Below are positions 48,538 through 57,921 of a stretch of 64,000 nt of DNA, piece after piece. Below the pieces are notes generated by a model, which saw only the letters and a list, made by a program, of their open reading frames with translations, made no database searches and was not told the origin of the DNA. Position numbers and translations under genes: made by a program. Location: positions 1 through 64,000 of the forward strand of contig JAJFHE010000045.1 in assembly GCA_021775755.1 (NCBI GenBank), in the 5' to 3' direction. The DNA comes from Hyphomicrobiales bacterium (GTDB lineage: Bacteria > Pseudomonadota > Alphaproteobacteria > Rhizobiales > JAJFHB01). How positions within the stretch are numbered: the stretch's first letter is position 1; each line of letters begins with the position of its first letter.

Positions 48538-50166
48538 ATGTCCGTTGCGAAGATGACCAATTACGCGGAGACCTACCGGTCGTTTTCGTGGGATCTGCCC
48601 GAGCGATTCAATTTCGGCGCGGACGTGATCGACCGGTACGCCGAAGACCGGGACCGCGCCGCTCTCATCTGGTGCAATGAGGCGGGCGCCGAGCAGCGGT
48701 TCACCTTTGCCGATATCAAGCGGCTTTCGAGCCGGCTGGCGCAGTCGCTGGCCGAACGCGGTATCGCCAGGGGGGACCGGGTCATCGTCATGCTGCCGCG
48801 GCTGCCGCAATGGCAGATCGCGATGATCGCCTGCCTCAAGCTCGGTGCCGTGGCGGTGCCCTGCATCGATATGCTGACATCGCACGATCTGGAGTACCGG
48901 ATTACCCATTCCGGCGCCCGCGCGGTGATCACCACGGCGGCGAACGCGGAGAAGATTCCCGCCGGTTTGGCCGACCTTGAAATCCATCTGGACGCGGCGG
49001 GCCGGTGGATAAGCGGAGGAGTGGAAATCGCCAGTGCGGACGTTTCGTTCACGCCGAAGCGGTTCGCTCTGGAGGATCCGGCGGTGATTTACTACACGTC
49101 CGGCACCACCGGGAGCCCGAAGGGCGTAACCCATTCGGTACGGGCGCTTTACGTGTGGCGCTTTCATGCCCGCTACTGGCTCGATCTCGGCGATGGCGAT
49201 GTCATGTGGTGCACGGCGGACACCGGCTGGAGCAAGGCGGCTACCAGTATTCTGCTCGGCCCGTGGAGCTGGGGAGTGCCGGTGCTCTTTTACGATGGCC
49301 CCTTCGACGCTGAAAAACGGCTCGAACTTCTTGCGCGCTACAACGTCAGCGTATTTTGCGCGGCGGCGACCGAGCTGCGCCAGCTGGTCTATCAGGATGT
49401 CTCGAAATTCGACCTTTCGTCACTGCGGCGCACCGTGTCGGCGGGCGAAGCGCTTAATCCGGAAGTAGCGGAGCGCTGGAGCGAGTTGACCGGCGCGCCG
49501 GCCCATGAAGGTTACGGTCAAACCGAAACCCTCATGAGCGTGCACAACTATCCCTGCACGAAGAGCAAGCCCGGATCGATGGGATTGCCGCTGCCCGGCT
49601 ACACCGTCGCGATCCTCGGCGATGACGGCGCGGAGCTGCCGCTTGGCGACACCGGTACGCTTGCGATTGCGCTGCCAAACCCCAATCTTTTCCTTGGCTA
49701 TTGGAAGGAGCCGGAACGCCAGGCGCAATCGGTCGTGCGCAATGGGCGCGGCGAGTGGTGGATGACCGGCGACAGCGCCTGGATGGACGAAGACGGCTAC
49801 GTGTTTTTCGAAGGCCGCGCCGATGACATTATTTCCTCTTCAGGCTACCGCATCGGTCCCTCGGAGGTCGAAAACGTTCTCGTCGAGCACCCGGCGGTGC
49901 GTGAATGCGCGGCCGTTGCCAGTCCGGACCCCGAGCGCGGCGAGATCGTCAAGGCGTTCGTCATTCTCGCCGGCGGAGCGACGCCGACCGATCAGCTTGT
50001 GACCGAGCTGCAGGAACACTGCAAACGCGCAACGGCGCCGTATAAGTATCCGCGCGAAATCGAATTCGTGGAGGATCTTCCGAAAAACGTGGCGGGCAAG
50101 CTTCTGCGCTCCGTGCTAAAGGCACAAGAGTATGAGCGCAAGAGCGATCAGGGCGTGAAAATATAG
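48538..50166 (+). CDS. AMP-dependent acyl-CoA synthetase (medium-chain type)
   Basis: 542 residues. ATP site: VIYYTSGTTGSPKGVTHS. Further motifs are AHEGYGQTETLM and WWMTGDSAWMDEDGYVFFEGRADD. The C-terminal lysine is in LPKNVAGKLLRS. The overall pattern with GTADTGWSK-like TADTGWSKAA resembles the medium-chain (ACSM) class rather than acetyl-CoA synthetase. The exact acyl substrate is unknown. GGGAG precedes the ATG. Its 3' end overlaps a small convergent gene by 19 bases. Confidence 0.88.
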   Translation: MSVAKMTNYAETYRSFSWDLPERFNFGADVIDRYAEDRDRAALIWCNEAGAEQRFTFADIKRLSSRLAQSLAERGIARGDRVIVMLPRLPQWQIAMIACLKLGAVAVPCIDMLTSHDLEYRITHSGARAVITTAANAEKIPAGLADLEIHLDAAGRWISGGVEIASADVSFTPKRFALEDPAVIYYTSGTTGSPKGVTHSVRALYVWRFHARYWLDLGDGDVMWCTADTGWSKAATSILLGPWSWGVPVLFYDGPFDAEKRLELLARYNVSVFCAAATELRQLVYQDVSKFDLSSLRRTVSAGEALNPEVAERWSELTGAPAHEGYGQTETLMSVHNYPCTKSKPGSMGLPLPGYTVAILGDDGAELPLGDTGTLAIALPNPNLFLGYWKEPERQAQSVVRNGRGEWWMTGDSAWMDEDGYVFFEGRADDIISSSGYRIGPSEVENVLVEHPAVRECAAVASPDPERGEIVKAFVILAGGATPTDQLVTELQEHCKRATAPYKYPREIEFVEDLPKNVAGKLLRSVLKAQEYERKSDQGVKI

Positions 50167-50381
50167 GTCGTCAGGAGATCGTAAATCACATAGATCGCCG
50201 CGCAGGTACCGAGAAGAATGCCGATACGGCGGCCCCAGACTTCCGTCCAGTCCTGCGGTTCAGCCGCGTTGGTGTCGACCGGCGGCGCGCCGAGTAGTTT
50301 CTCCGACTGCGCCTGCAGCCGCTCAAGATCCGCGCGGGCCCGCTTTGCGGCGCGATCGTGGCGGTCTTCGATATTGCTCAT
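50148..50381 (-). CDS. Hypothetical single-pass membrane protein
   Basis: 77 residues. The N-terminal half is charged and helical (DRAAKRARADLERLQAQSEK, likely coiled coil), and the C-terminal half has one membrane segment (about 52-74, IGILLGTCAAIYVIYDLL). No family is recognised. It starts 41 bases after the HExxH gene stop and converges on the acyl-CoA synthetase. Confidence 0.6.
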   Translation of the reverse strand: MSNIEDRHDRAAKRARADLERLQAQSEKLLGAPPVDTNAAEPQDWTEVWGRRIGILLGTCAAIYVIYDLLTTYIFTP

Positions 50382-50422
50382 TTGACTTGTCCTCGGCGCG
50401 GTCGTCGTCCACGCATGGAGTT

Positions 50423-50977
50423 CTAGCGGGTGTTGAGCGTGTCCAGCGTGCGGCCGGGCGAGCGGCGCGGAGCCGGGATCGCACCACTATAACACTGCCG
50501 CAGGTATTCGCACCGTTCGGGTCCCGGCGGGTGGAAGCGGTCGCCGGCGGAGTTGATGAACAGCTGCTGGCAGATTGCGTTGACATCGCGGGGGCGCAGC
50601 CAGCCCTCGCGCTTGCCGGTCTGGATCGCCTGACAGTCGGCGCCGATTTCATCGGAGCCAAGCGTCTGGTGACCGCACTCATGATGGTAGACAAAGAGCT
50701 GCGTGCGCCAGGGCAGCTGGCGCATTTTTTCTGGATTGAGGATGATCAGGTCGCTCAACGACCCTCCATAGTCCCAGAACGTCGGGGAGATCAGGGTCTG
50801 CGTGCTGCCGCATCGTGGCGCGCGTCCGTTGACCTGCCACTGGCCCGGCGCCAGCATGCGGGAATTACCGGCCATGAGTTCCGACATGGTGACGGATTGC
50901 GCCGGCAGGGCAAACGCGGACATCCAGAAAAGCGCCGCAAGAGTGAGCGACAAGGCGGCTCGGCAAACACGGTACAT
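50423..50977 (-). CDS. Secreted HExxH-containing hypothetical protein
   Basis: 184 residues with a signal peptide (about 1-28). The middle contains FVYHHECGHQTLGSDEIGAD: an HExxH zinc motif (His99, Glu100, His103) with acidic residues seven to eleven positions on (Glu110, Asp114), as in small zinc peptidase folds. Several cysteines (C56, C101, C115, C134) could form disulfides outside the cytoplasm. Peptidase activity is inferred only. The start is MYRVCRAALS; the upstream frame overlaps the leuC end and is not homologous. Confidence 0.65.
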   Translation of the reverse strand: MYRVCRAALSLTLAALFWMSAFALPAQSVTMSELMAGNSRMLAPGQWQVNGRAPRCGSTQTLISPTFWDYGGSLSDLIILNPEKMRQLPWRTQLFVYHHECGHQTLGSDEIGADCQAIQTGKREGWLRPRDVNAICQQLFINSAGDRFHPPGPERCEYLRQCYSGAIPAPRRSPGRTLDTLNTR

Positions 50978-51060
50978 GTATGGCAGGCCCTTTCCGGCAG
51001 TGCTCACTTGGCTGTGACTGTGCGTTACGGCGCGTGTCAGTGTCAAATCACGATCCGGGC

Positions 51061-52467
51061 TCAGGACACCGCGCGGATATCGACAAAGTGACCCGCGATC
51101 GCCGCCGCCGCCGCCATGGCGGGTGAGACCAGGTGCGTACGGCCGCCACGGCCCTGGCGGCCCTCGAAGTTGCGGTTCGACGTCGAGGCGCAACGCTCGT
51201 CCGGCTCAAGTTTGTCGGCGTTCATCGCCAGACACATTGAACAGCCGGGCTCGCGCCACTCAAAGCCCGCATCGAGGAAGATCTTGTCGAGGCCTTCCTG
51301 TTCCGCCTGCTGCTTCACAAGGCCCGAACCCGGTACGATCATCGCATTTACCCGTTCCGATACTTTCTTGCCTTTGACGACATGTGCGGTGGCCCGCAGG
51401 TCCTCGATACGGCCGTTGGTGCATGAGCCGATAAAGACGCGGTCGATGGCGATGTCCTGTATGCGGGTGCCCGGCTGAAGCCCCATGTACCTGAGCGACC
51501 GTTCCATCGCCTGGCGTTTGCCGTCATCTTCGATCGCGGCGGGATCGGGCACGGCACCATCGATGGTCACAACGTCTTCCGGGCTCGTGCCCCAGGTAAC
51601 GATCGGCGGCAGGGCGGCGGCATCGAGTGCGATTTCCACGTCGAAGGCCGCGCCATCGTCGCTTGCAAGCGTGCGCCAGTATTCCATGGCCTGGTCCCAC
51701 TTCTCTCCCGATGGTGCCATGGGACGGCCCTTGAGAAACTCGAAGGTCTTTTCGTCGGGTGCGATCATACCGGCACGCGCACCGCCCTCAATTGTCATGT
51801 TGCAGACCGTCATGCGGCCTTCCATCGAGAGTGCGCGGATCGCATCGCCGGCAAACTCGATGACATGGCCGGTGCCGCCCGCCGTGCCGATTTCGCCGAT
51901 GATTGCGAGAATGATATCTTTTGAGGTGACGCCGTCTTCGAGCGCGCCGGTGACGGTGACGCGCATGTTCTTTGCTTTTTTCTGTATGAGCGTCTGGGTG
52001 GCGAGAACATGCTCCACCTCCGAGGTGCCGATGCCATGGGCGAGCGCGCCGAAGGCGCCGTGCGTGGAGGTATGGCTGTCGCCGCAGACAATCGTCGTGC
52101 CCGGCAGGGTGAAGCCCTGTTCAGGGCCGATGATGTGGACAATGCCCTGCCGCGGATCTGTTTCGTCGTAATATTCGATACCGAACTCGGCGCAGTTTTT
52201 CGCCAGGGTGTCGACCTGAAGCCGAGATTCCGGATCGTCGATGCCCTTCGACCGGTCGGTTGTCGGCACGTTGTGGTCAACGACGGCCAGCGTTTTCTCC
52301 GGCGCGCGCGGTGTGCGCCCGGTCAAACGCAGGCCCTCAAACGCCTGTGGGCTTGTGACCTCGTGCACCAGATGCCGGTCGACATAAAGCAGACAGGTTC
52401 CATCGTCCTGTTCATGCACCAAGTGATCGTCCCAGATCTTGTCATAGAGTGTGCGCGGTGCAGACAT
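51061..52467 (-). CDS. leuC: 3-isopropylmalate dehydratase large subunit
   Basis: 468 residues of the aconitase superfamily, in leucine synthesis. Cluster cysteines are in [13 protein letters not shown] and GCSMCLAMN. Also visible are [31 protein letters not shown] and [25 protein letters not shown] precedes the ATG. It lies downstream of rplS, after a clear terminator, in an order common in Hyphomicrobiales. Confidence 0.98.
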   Translation of the reverse strand: MSAPRTLYDKIWDDHLVHEQDDGTCLLYVDRHLVHEVTSPQAFEGLRLTGRTPRAPEKTLAVVDHNVPTTDRSKGIDDPESRLQVDTLAKNCAEFGIEYYDETDPRQGIVHIIGPEQGFTLPGTTIVCGDSHTSTHGAFGALAHGIGTSEVEHVLATQTLIQKKAKNMRVTVTGALEDGVTSKDIILAIIGEIGTAGGTGHVIEFAGDAIRALSMEGRMTVCNMTIEGGARAGMIAPDEKTFEFLKGRPMAPSGEKWDQAMEYWRTLASDDGAAFDVEIALDAAALPPIVTWGTSPEDVVTIDGAVPDPAAIEDDGKRQAMERSLRYMGLQPGTRIQDIAIDRVFIGSCTNGRIEDLRATAHVVKGKKVSERVNAMIVPGSGLVKQQAEQEGLDKIFLDAGFEWREPGCSMCLAMNADKLEPDERCASTSNRNFEGRQGRGGRTHLVSPAMAAAAAIAGHFVDIRAVS

Positions 52468-52612
52468 GCGGCAGGTCCTTCGTCACGTGCGGGGGGATTT
52501 CCCCGGGTGCGCGCTCAAGGCGCGCCGTTTTGCGGCTTTCATTTGCCACAGGCAGAGGGTGCGCATCAATAGCGAAGAAGCTGGAAACCTCCGGCCGGCC
52601 GCGCCGGGCATG

Positions 52613-52647
52613 AAAAAGGCGGCAGGGCCATGGAGCCCGCCGCCTTT
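52613..52647 (-). terminator. Rho-independent terminator after rplS
   Basis: On the minus strand AAAGGCGGC and GGGC pair with GCCC and GCCGCCTTT around a short loop, followed by TTTTT. The hairpin starts 23 bases after the rplS stop, in the gap before leuC. The strong GC stem plus U-tract makes this the clearest terminator in the window. Confidence 0.85.
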
Positions 52648-52669
52648 GAAATGCCAATCGGCGAAGCGT

Positions 52670-53083
52670 CTATTCTTCGGCCGCCGCAGCCTGCGTCGCC
52701 GGACCCTTTGCCGGCTTGCGGCGGAAATCCTGGCGCTCGGCGATGCGTGCAGACTTGCCGCGCCGTCCGCGCAGATAGTAGAGCTTGGCGCGGCGCACCT
52801 TGCCGCGGCGCAACACTTTGATCGACGCGATCAGCGGCGTGTAGACCGGGAACACACGTTCCACACCCTCGCCGTAAGAGATCTTGCGAACCGTGAAGCT
52901 CTCATTGAGCCCGGCGCCCGAGCGGGCAATGCACACGCCTTCGAAGGCCTGCACGCGTTCGCGCGAACCTTCGATCACCTTGACGTTCACCTGAACCGTG
53001 TCGCCCGGCGCAAATTCGGGGACTTCCCGGATCTCGGCGATCCGTGCGGCTTCTTCCTGTTCGATCTGTTCGATGACATTCAT
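52670..53083 (-). CDS. rplS: 50S ribosomal protein L19
   Basis: 137 residues. The core is [52 protein letters not shown] and [23 protein letters not shown], the universal L19 pattern, with a short Ala-rich tail ([12 protein letters not shown]). AGAGGA precedes the ATG. Usually trmD is close upstream; here a 7-kb catabolic cassette separates them. Confidence 0.98.
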   Translation of the reverse strand: MNVIEQIEQEEAARIAEIREVPEFAPGDTVQVNVKVIEGSRERVQAFEGVCIARSGAGLNESFTVRKISYGEGVERVFPVYTPLIASIKVLRRGKVRRAKLYYLRGRRGKSARIAERQDFRRKPAKGPATQAAAAEE

Positions 53084-53364
53084 GTCGAAATCCTCTTAAC
53101 ACTCATGCGCGGCGGGACGCTGCGGTCGGCGCAGTCTCGAAATCGTCAGCCCGGCGCTTGAGAAAATTCGGCCATTCCATATCGCAATCCGTTTCGTTTG
53201 TCGATGCCTGAATTGTGTTTGCGTTTATTCGGCGAGCCGCGATCCGAGGCAGTTTCGGCGCGCCTGAATGTTTCCGTGCTGGCGCCCGGCGAGGCAACTG
53301 TCATAGGATTTGGCCGCGGCGGCCAACAGATCTCGCTCCCGTGCCGAAGGAAAGTCAGAAAACA

Positions 53365-53976
53365 ATGACCTACAGACTGTTCAGCCATGACGGATCGGGC
53401 GGGTTCGTCGTTGAAGCGGCGTTGGTGAAGGCCGGGGTGCCGTTTGAAATTTCCGTCGTCGAGACCGACGCGGGCGAGCAGATGGCGCCCGAGTTCATCG
53501 CTCTCAACCCGCTGCATCAGGTGCCTGTGCTGATCCTGCCGGACGGCACTGTGATGACGGAGACCGCGGCCATGGCGATTTACCTCTCCAGTGCCTGTCC
53601 CCAAGCCGGTATTGCGGCGCTCCCGGGCTCGCCGGCCTATGCGCAGTTTCTGCGCTGGATGGTGTTTATGTCGGTCAACCTTTACGAGGGCTGCCTGCGC
53701 GGCTTCTATCCCGAACGCTATACGACAGACGCGGAGGGCGCCGATGCTGTGAAACAGGCCAGCGACGGCCATATGCGCCGCAGCTTCGAAGTGATCGAAG
53801 AGGTGCTGCGTGAGCGCCAGTTCATATGCGGCGATGAGTTGACGATTGCAGATGTCTATCTGGCGATGCTCGCTCAGTGGGGGCCGAAGAGTTCGCTAAA
53901 GGGTGTTGCGTCGGTGGTGAGCGAGGTTGCCGCAGATCCGGTCTACGGCTCGCTCTGGAAGCGCCACGGGTTCTGA
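53365..53976 (+). CDS. Glutathione S-transferase family protein
   Basis: 203 residues. The N-terminal thioredoxin-like domain (about 1-78) includes LFSHDGSGGFVVEAALVKAG, LNPLHQVPVLILPDG and TETAAMAIYL (glutathione gamma-Glu site). The C-terminal all-helical domain (about 88-200) includes FICGDELTIADVYLAML. The usual catalytic Ser/Cys/Tyr is not certain. First gene of the cassette; it may detoxify or cleave an intermediate. AAGGAAAG lies upstream of the ATG. Confidence 0.88.
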   Translation: MTYRLFSHDGSGGFVVEAALVKAGVPFEISVVETDAGEQMAPEFIALNPLHQVPVLILPDGTVMTETAAMAIYLSSACPQAGIAALPGSPAYAQFLRWMVFMSVNLYEGCLRGFYPERYTTDAEGADAVKQASDGHMRRSFEVIEEVLRERQFICGDELTIADVYLAMLAQWGPKSSLKGVASVVSEVAADPVYGSLWKRHGF

Positions 53977-54030
53977 AACGCGGGATGTATCGCCAGGCGC
54001 GACAACCGCAGCAGTCAAAGGGAGGCGGTG

Positions 54031-54381
54031 ATGACAGAAGTCAAACTGTTCAAGGCGGACGAGATGAAATTCGAGCCCTACGGCGGACCGCCGGGTAAGG
54101 CGGAGATCGCGCGCCTCGTCGGGCCGGAACTGAGTTCGTCCATGGGAATGGGCATAGCCACTTTTGATGACTGCTCGATCGAATGGACAATTCTATACGA
54201 TGAAGGGATTGTCGTGCTGGAAGGGGCGTTCAGGCTTTGGGTCGGCGATGACTGTTACGACATGGCGCCCGGCGATGCGATCTGGTTGCCGGAGGGGGCG
54301 CCGCTCAAGTATGAAGGCCAGGGCGCGAAAGTGTTTTACTGTCTTTCGCCTGTCGACTGGAAAACCCGCCACAACCTCTAA
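54031..54381 (+). CDS. EutQ-like cupin protein
   Basis: 116 residues of one cupin barrel. The pattern IEWTILYDEGIVVLEGAFRL, YDMAPGDAIWLPEGAPLKYE and KVFYCLSPVDW is as in EutQ and related cupins. The cupin-1 motif lacks the usual HxH pair, so metal binding is doubtful. EutQ acts in ethanolamine use in some bacteria; that role cannot be assumed here. ATG follows GGGAGG closely; a GTG just before it is unlikely to be used. Confidence 0.75.
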   Translation: MTEVKLFKADEMKFEPYGGPPGKAEIARLVGPELSSSMGMGIATFDDCSIEWTILYDEGIVVLEGAFRLWVGDDCYDMAPGDAIWLPEGAPLKYEGQGAKVFYCLSPVDWKTRHNL

Positions 54382-54412
54382 TCCTTGAAGTTCATCTGTG
54401 GAGACCGTGCCG

Positions 54413-56371
54413 ATGGCGCAAAACCTCGCTCACCTGTTTTCGCCGATCAGCGTTGGCGGGCTCGAAATCAAAAACCGGATCCTTTCCACTGGCCATGATA
54501 CCAGCCTGCCAACCGATGGTATGGTGAACGATGCGCTGGTTGCCTATCACGAGGCGCGCGCCCGCGGCGGAGCGGGGCTCATCGTCAGCCAAGTGGTGGG
54601 TGTCCACGAGACGGCGCGCTACACCAGCCACATTCTCATGGGAGTGAGTGACGAGTGCATTTCTGGCCTTGCCGAACTCGCCGATGCCGTTCACGTGCAT
54701 GGGTGCAGGCTTTTCGTGCAGCTTTTTCATCCAGGCCGCGAAATCATGGAAAGCCAGGATGGCACGACGCCGGTCGCCTATGCGCCGTCGGAAACGCCAA
54801 GCGAACGTTTTCACGTCATCCCGCGCGCCATGTCCCGGGCCATGATCGCCGAGGTTGTCGACGGCTACGGGCAAACGGCTCGGCGTGTCCGTGAGGCGGG
54901 CGCCGATGGCGTGGAAATTGTCGCAAGCCACGGCTACCTGCCGGCACAGTTTCTCAATGCCCAGATCAACCGGCGCGAGGACGAATTTGGCGGCTCCTTC
55001 GACAACCGGCTGAGGTTCATCCGCGAAGTCTGTGCCGCCGTCCGCAATCAGACAGGGCCGGGTTTTGTTGTCGGAATGCGCATATCCGGCGACGAAAAGG
55101 ATCCTGAAGGGCTCACCGAGGCCACCTCGCTGGAGGCTATCGTCGCGCTCGAGCCGGAGATCGATTATGTGAACGTGATCGCTGGAACGTCGGCGTCACT
55201 CGGTGGCGCCACGCACATTGTGCCGCCGATGCTGATCGAAAATTCTTATGTGGCGCCGTTTGCAGCTGCGGTGAAGGCCAATGTGTCGATCCCCGTATTT
55301 GTGGCCGGCCGCATCAACCAGCCGCAGGACGCGGAGCGGGTCATTGCGGCGGGAAGTGCCGACATGTGCGGTATGACGCGCGCGATGATCTGCGACCCGC
55401 AGATGGCCAACAAGGCGCGCGAGGGGCGTTTCGACGACATCCGCGCCTGTATCGGATGTAACCAGGCGTGCATCGGGCACTTTCACAAAGGATACCCGAT
55501 ATCTTGCATTCAGCATCCTGAAACTGGCCGTGAGCGCGCCTATGGCGCTCCTGAGCCGGCCAAACATCCTCGCAAGGTTATGGTCGTCGGTGGTGGGCCG
55601 GGTGGCATGAAGGCGGCGGCGGTAGCGGCAGGGCGCGGCCATGAAGTGACGCTCTTTGAGGCGGGACCACGGCTGGGCGGTCAGGCTTTGCTGGCCCAAT
55701 TGCTACCGGGCCGCTCCGAGTTCGGCGGCATTGTTACCAACCTGTCGCGGGAGGTGGAGCTTTCCGGCGCGCAAGTCGTCACGGGCACATCCGTCGATCG
55801 CGCGTTCATCGAAAAGGAGGCTCCCGACGCGGTAATCGTTGCCACCGGCGGCAAGCCGCGCTGGCCGCACAACGCGGAGCTTGGCGAGGAAGTGCATGTG
55901 GTCGATGCGTGGCAGGTGCTGAAGGAACAGGTCAATGTGGGGGCCTCCGTGGTCATCGCCGACTGGCGCTGCGACTGGGTCGGTGTCGGGCTTGCGGAAA
56001 TGCTGGCCGAATCGGGCTGCCATGTGCGGCTCGCGGTGAACGGACTGCATGCCGGCGAACTCCTGCCGTTCTATGTGCGCGACATGGCGGCGGCGCGCCT
56101 GCACCGCCTCGGCGTTGAAACCATCACATATGCAAGACTTTACGGTGCCGACGCCGACACGGTTTATCTGCAGCACACCGCGAGCGGAGAGCCGGTCGTC
56201 ATCGACAATGTCGACACGCTGGTGCTGGCGCAGGGTCACTCTCCGGAGAATGCGCTGCTCGATGCGCTTGAGGATTTAGGCACGGAAGTGATCGCGATCG
56301 GAGATTGCGTTAGCGCGCGCACGGCCGAAGAGGCCGTGTTCGAAGGCCTGAAAGCGGCGTGGGTGTTGTGA
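54413..56371 (+). CDS. NADH:flavin oxidoreductase / Fe-S FAD enzyme (2,4-dienoyl-CoA reductase or N-methylproline demethylase type)
   Basis: 652 residues. An N-terminal OYE-like FMN barrel (about 1-345, FSPISVGGLEIKNRILSTGH, GADGVEIVASHGYLPAQFL) leads to a [4Fe-4S] cysteine set in CIGCNQACIGHFHKGYPISC. C-terminal FAD/NAD domains follow (VMVVGGGPGGMKAAAVAAGR, VIVATGGKPRWPH). The family includes 2,4-dienoyl-CoA reductase, trimethylamine dehydrogenase and N-methylproline demethylase. The substrate is unknown; the amine-oxidase and oxygenase-like neighbours favour an amine or N-methyl compound. The ATG at MAQNLAH is preceded by GGAGA. Confidence 0.88.
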   Translation: MAQNLAHLFSPISVGGLEIKNRILSTGHDTSLPTDGMVNDALVAYHEARARGGAGLIVSQVVGVHETARYTSHILMGVSDECISGLAELADAVHVHGCRLFVQLFHPGREIMESQDGTTPVAYAPSETPSERFHVIPRAMSRAMIAEVVDGYGQTARRVREAGADGVEIVASHGYLPAQFLNAQINRREDEFGGSFDNRLRFIREVCAAVRNQTGPGFVVGMRISGDEKDPEGLTEATSLEAIVALEPEIDYVNVIAGTSASLGGATHIVPPMLIENSYVAPFAAAVKANVSIPVFVAGRINQPQDAERVIAAGSADMCGMTRAMICDPQMANKAREGRFDDIRACIGCNQACIGHFHKGYPISCIQHPETGRERAYGAPEPAKHPRKVMVVGGGPGGMKAAAVAAGRGHEVTLFEAGPRLGGQALLAQLLPGRSEFGGIVTNLSREVELSGAQVVTGTSVDRAFIEKEAPDAVIVATGGKPRWPHNAELGEEVHVVDAWQVLKEQVNVGASVVIADWRCDWVGVGLAEMLAESGCHVRLAVNGLHAGELLPFYVRDMAAARLHRLGVETITYARLYGADADTVYLQHTASGEPVVIDNVDTLVLAQGHSPENALLDALEDLGTEVIAIGDCVSARTAEEAVFEGLKAAWVL

Positions 56372-56390
56372 GACCAGTTTGATTTCCGCT

Positions 56391-57068
56391 TCAATCCGCG
56401 GCCAGTACCAGCCTCATGACCGCCTCCTCCAGCGCCTTGCCGAAGCCACCTGACCATTCGGCAGCTGGCGGCATTTCGCCGAAGAAGGGCGTTGCGCCAA
56501 CCACCATTGAATAGACCGCCATGGCCAGGTGGTGGCGCGTTTCAGTGTCGAGATCGGGGCGGATTTCGCCGATCAGATCGGCATAACGCGTGCTCACCCA
56601 GTCGTACCAGATATTCGTCAGACGGCGCGCCTCGCGATCGCGTGCCTCAAATGACCAGCGTTCCCTGATCTGCGCAACGAAGTTCTCGTCCCGGTTCATC
56701 GCAAGCTCGAACGCAACGAGATTTCTGAGCCGTTCGCGGGGGTCTGTGTTGGGGCCGCCCCGAGCAGCCAGCCAGTCCTTTGCGTGGCTGGTGATCTGTT
56801 CGGCGAATACCGCACGAAGGAGATCGGCTCGGGTTGGAAAGTAATATTGAAGATTGCCTTTCTGAATGCCGACTTTGTGCGCAACCGCCTCCAGTGTGAG
56901 CCCGGAATGGCCGTGCCGGGACAGTGTGTCCAAAGCCGCTTTCAGGATTTCGCCGACGCGCCGGACGCCTTTGACCGTTGTGGCCCCAGCGGTATGGACA
57001 CCGAGGTCGGGGAGGATCGCGGAGCTGTCCGGGCGGGTGGATTTCAGCGCATTTCTGGTTCCAGCCAT
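56391..57068 (-). CDS. TetR-family transcriptional regulator
   Basis: 225 residues. The helix-turn-helix (about 35-85) reads AALDTLSRHGHSGLTLEAVA and HKVGIQKGNLQYYFPTRADL, which is typical of TetR. The C-terminal ligand domain begins after VFAEQITSHAKDW. It is the only minus-strand gene in the cassette and is divergent from the hydrolase gene across a 109-base AT-rich gap, so it probably represses the flanking genes. The effector is unknown. Confidence 0.93.
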   Translation of the reverse strand: MAGTRNALKSTRPDSSAILPDLGVHTAGATTVKGVRRVGEILKAALDTLSRHGHSGLTLEAVAHKVGIQKGNLQYYFPTRADLLRAVFAEQITSHAKDWLAARGGPNTDPRERLRNLVAFELAMNRDENFVAQIRERWSFEARDREARRLTNIWYDWVSTRYADLIGEIRPDLDTETRHHLAMAVYSMVVGATPFFGEMPPAAEWSGGFGKALEEAVMRLVLAAD

Positions 57069-57089
57069 AGAGCTCGTGTTTCGAACATA

Positions 57090-57134
57090 TTGACAATACG
57101 CGAAAATTTATCATATTTTTGGCCTAAGGCCTAA
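57090..57134. promoter_or_regulatory. Divergent promoter/operator region, TetR - hydrolase
   Basis: The gap between the TetR gene and the hydrolase gene is AT-rich, unlike the flanks. It holds TTGACA (57090-57095), a -10-like CATATT (57112-57117, 16-base spacer) and two consecutive GGCCTAA units (57121-57134). In this arrangement GGCC-TAA-GGCC is also an inverted repeat, a possible TetR operator. Confidence 0.4.
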
Positions 57135-57177
57135 TTTTGGCTCCGGCAATCCACAGTCCGCACTCAAGGAGACTGCA

Positions 57178-57873
57178 GTGCACCCGGTTATTCTGCTTCC
57201 CGGCCTACTCGATGACAGTTCCATGTGGGTGGAGCAGACTGCGGGTCTTGGCGATGTTTCGGTGCCTAGGGGACTTGATCTCGTCGATCACGACAATATT
57301 GGTGAATGCGCTGCATGGATCCTTCGGGAGGCGCCGGAAGAATTTTCGCTCGTGGGCTTTTCGATGGGTGGCTATGTCGCGTTCGAGCTGCTTCGCCGCG
57401 CGCCTGAACGCATCACTCGTCTGGCGCTCATCTCGACTTCCGCGCGCGCCGATACGCCAGACCGCAGGGCGGTGCGACAGGCGATGATCGACCGCGCGCA
57501 ATCGGGCGGCTACGATGCACTTGTCGATGAGTTGTTGCCGGGTGTCGTGCACGAAAGCCGTGTCGGCGACGAGGTGCTGATGGGCGCCATCCGCGACATG
57601 GCCTTGCGGGTCGGGGCGGAAGCGGTCGTGCGGCAACTGAAACTCATTATGAACCGCCCGGACAGCCGTGCCGAACTGCCCGGGATCGGGTGTCCGACAC
57701 TGATTGTTTGCGGACGAGACGATCAACTCACCCCGCCGGAGCTTTCGAAAGAAATGGCGGACGGCATTCCCGGTGCCGGTCTTGAGCTGGTCGCGAGTTG
57801 CGGCCACTACGCGCCGATGGAAAGGCCGCTCGAAGTGACCGAGTTGTTACGTCAATGGCTGCAACAACAATAG
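57178..57873 (+). CDS. Alpha/beta hydrolase
   Basis: 231 residues. The nucleophile elbow is LVGFSMGGYVAF (Ser), with Asp in VCGRDDQLTPPE and His in ASCGHYAPMERP. A small cap region lies at about 105-150. The start is GTG, with AAGGAG seven bases upstream. It could be an esterase or C-C hydrolase. First gene to the right of the divergent promoter; 48 bases separate it from the amine oxidase. Confidence 0.9.
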   Translation: MHPVILLPGLLDDSSMWVEQTAGLGDVSVPRGLDLVDHDNIGECAAWILREAPEEFSLVGFSMGGYVAFELLRRAPERITRLALISTSARADTPDRRAVRQAMIDRAQSGGYDALVDELLPGVVHESRVGDEVLMGAIRDMALRVGAEAVVRQLKLIMNRPDSRAELPGIGCPTLIVCGRDDQLTPPELSKEMADGIPGAGLELVASCGHYAPMERPLEVTELLRQWLQQQ

Positions 57874-57921
57874 TGCGGGCGACTATGGCATGATCGATAT
57901 TTCCGGCTGGAGACGCCAGTG

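Noticed and set aside
53103-53297. 64-residue minus-strand frame upstream of rplS
   Set aside because: It has no Shine-Dalgarno, no recognisable domain and a composition like a shadow frame; the region is more likely leader and cassette edge.
53084-53364. Transposon or attachment-site scar at the left edge of the cassette
   Set aside because: I looked for direct repeats shared with the right edge near 60446 and for tRNA or integrase remnants and saw none.
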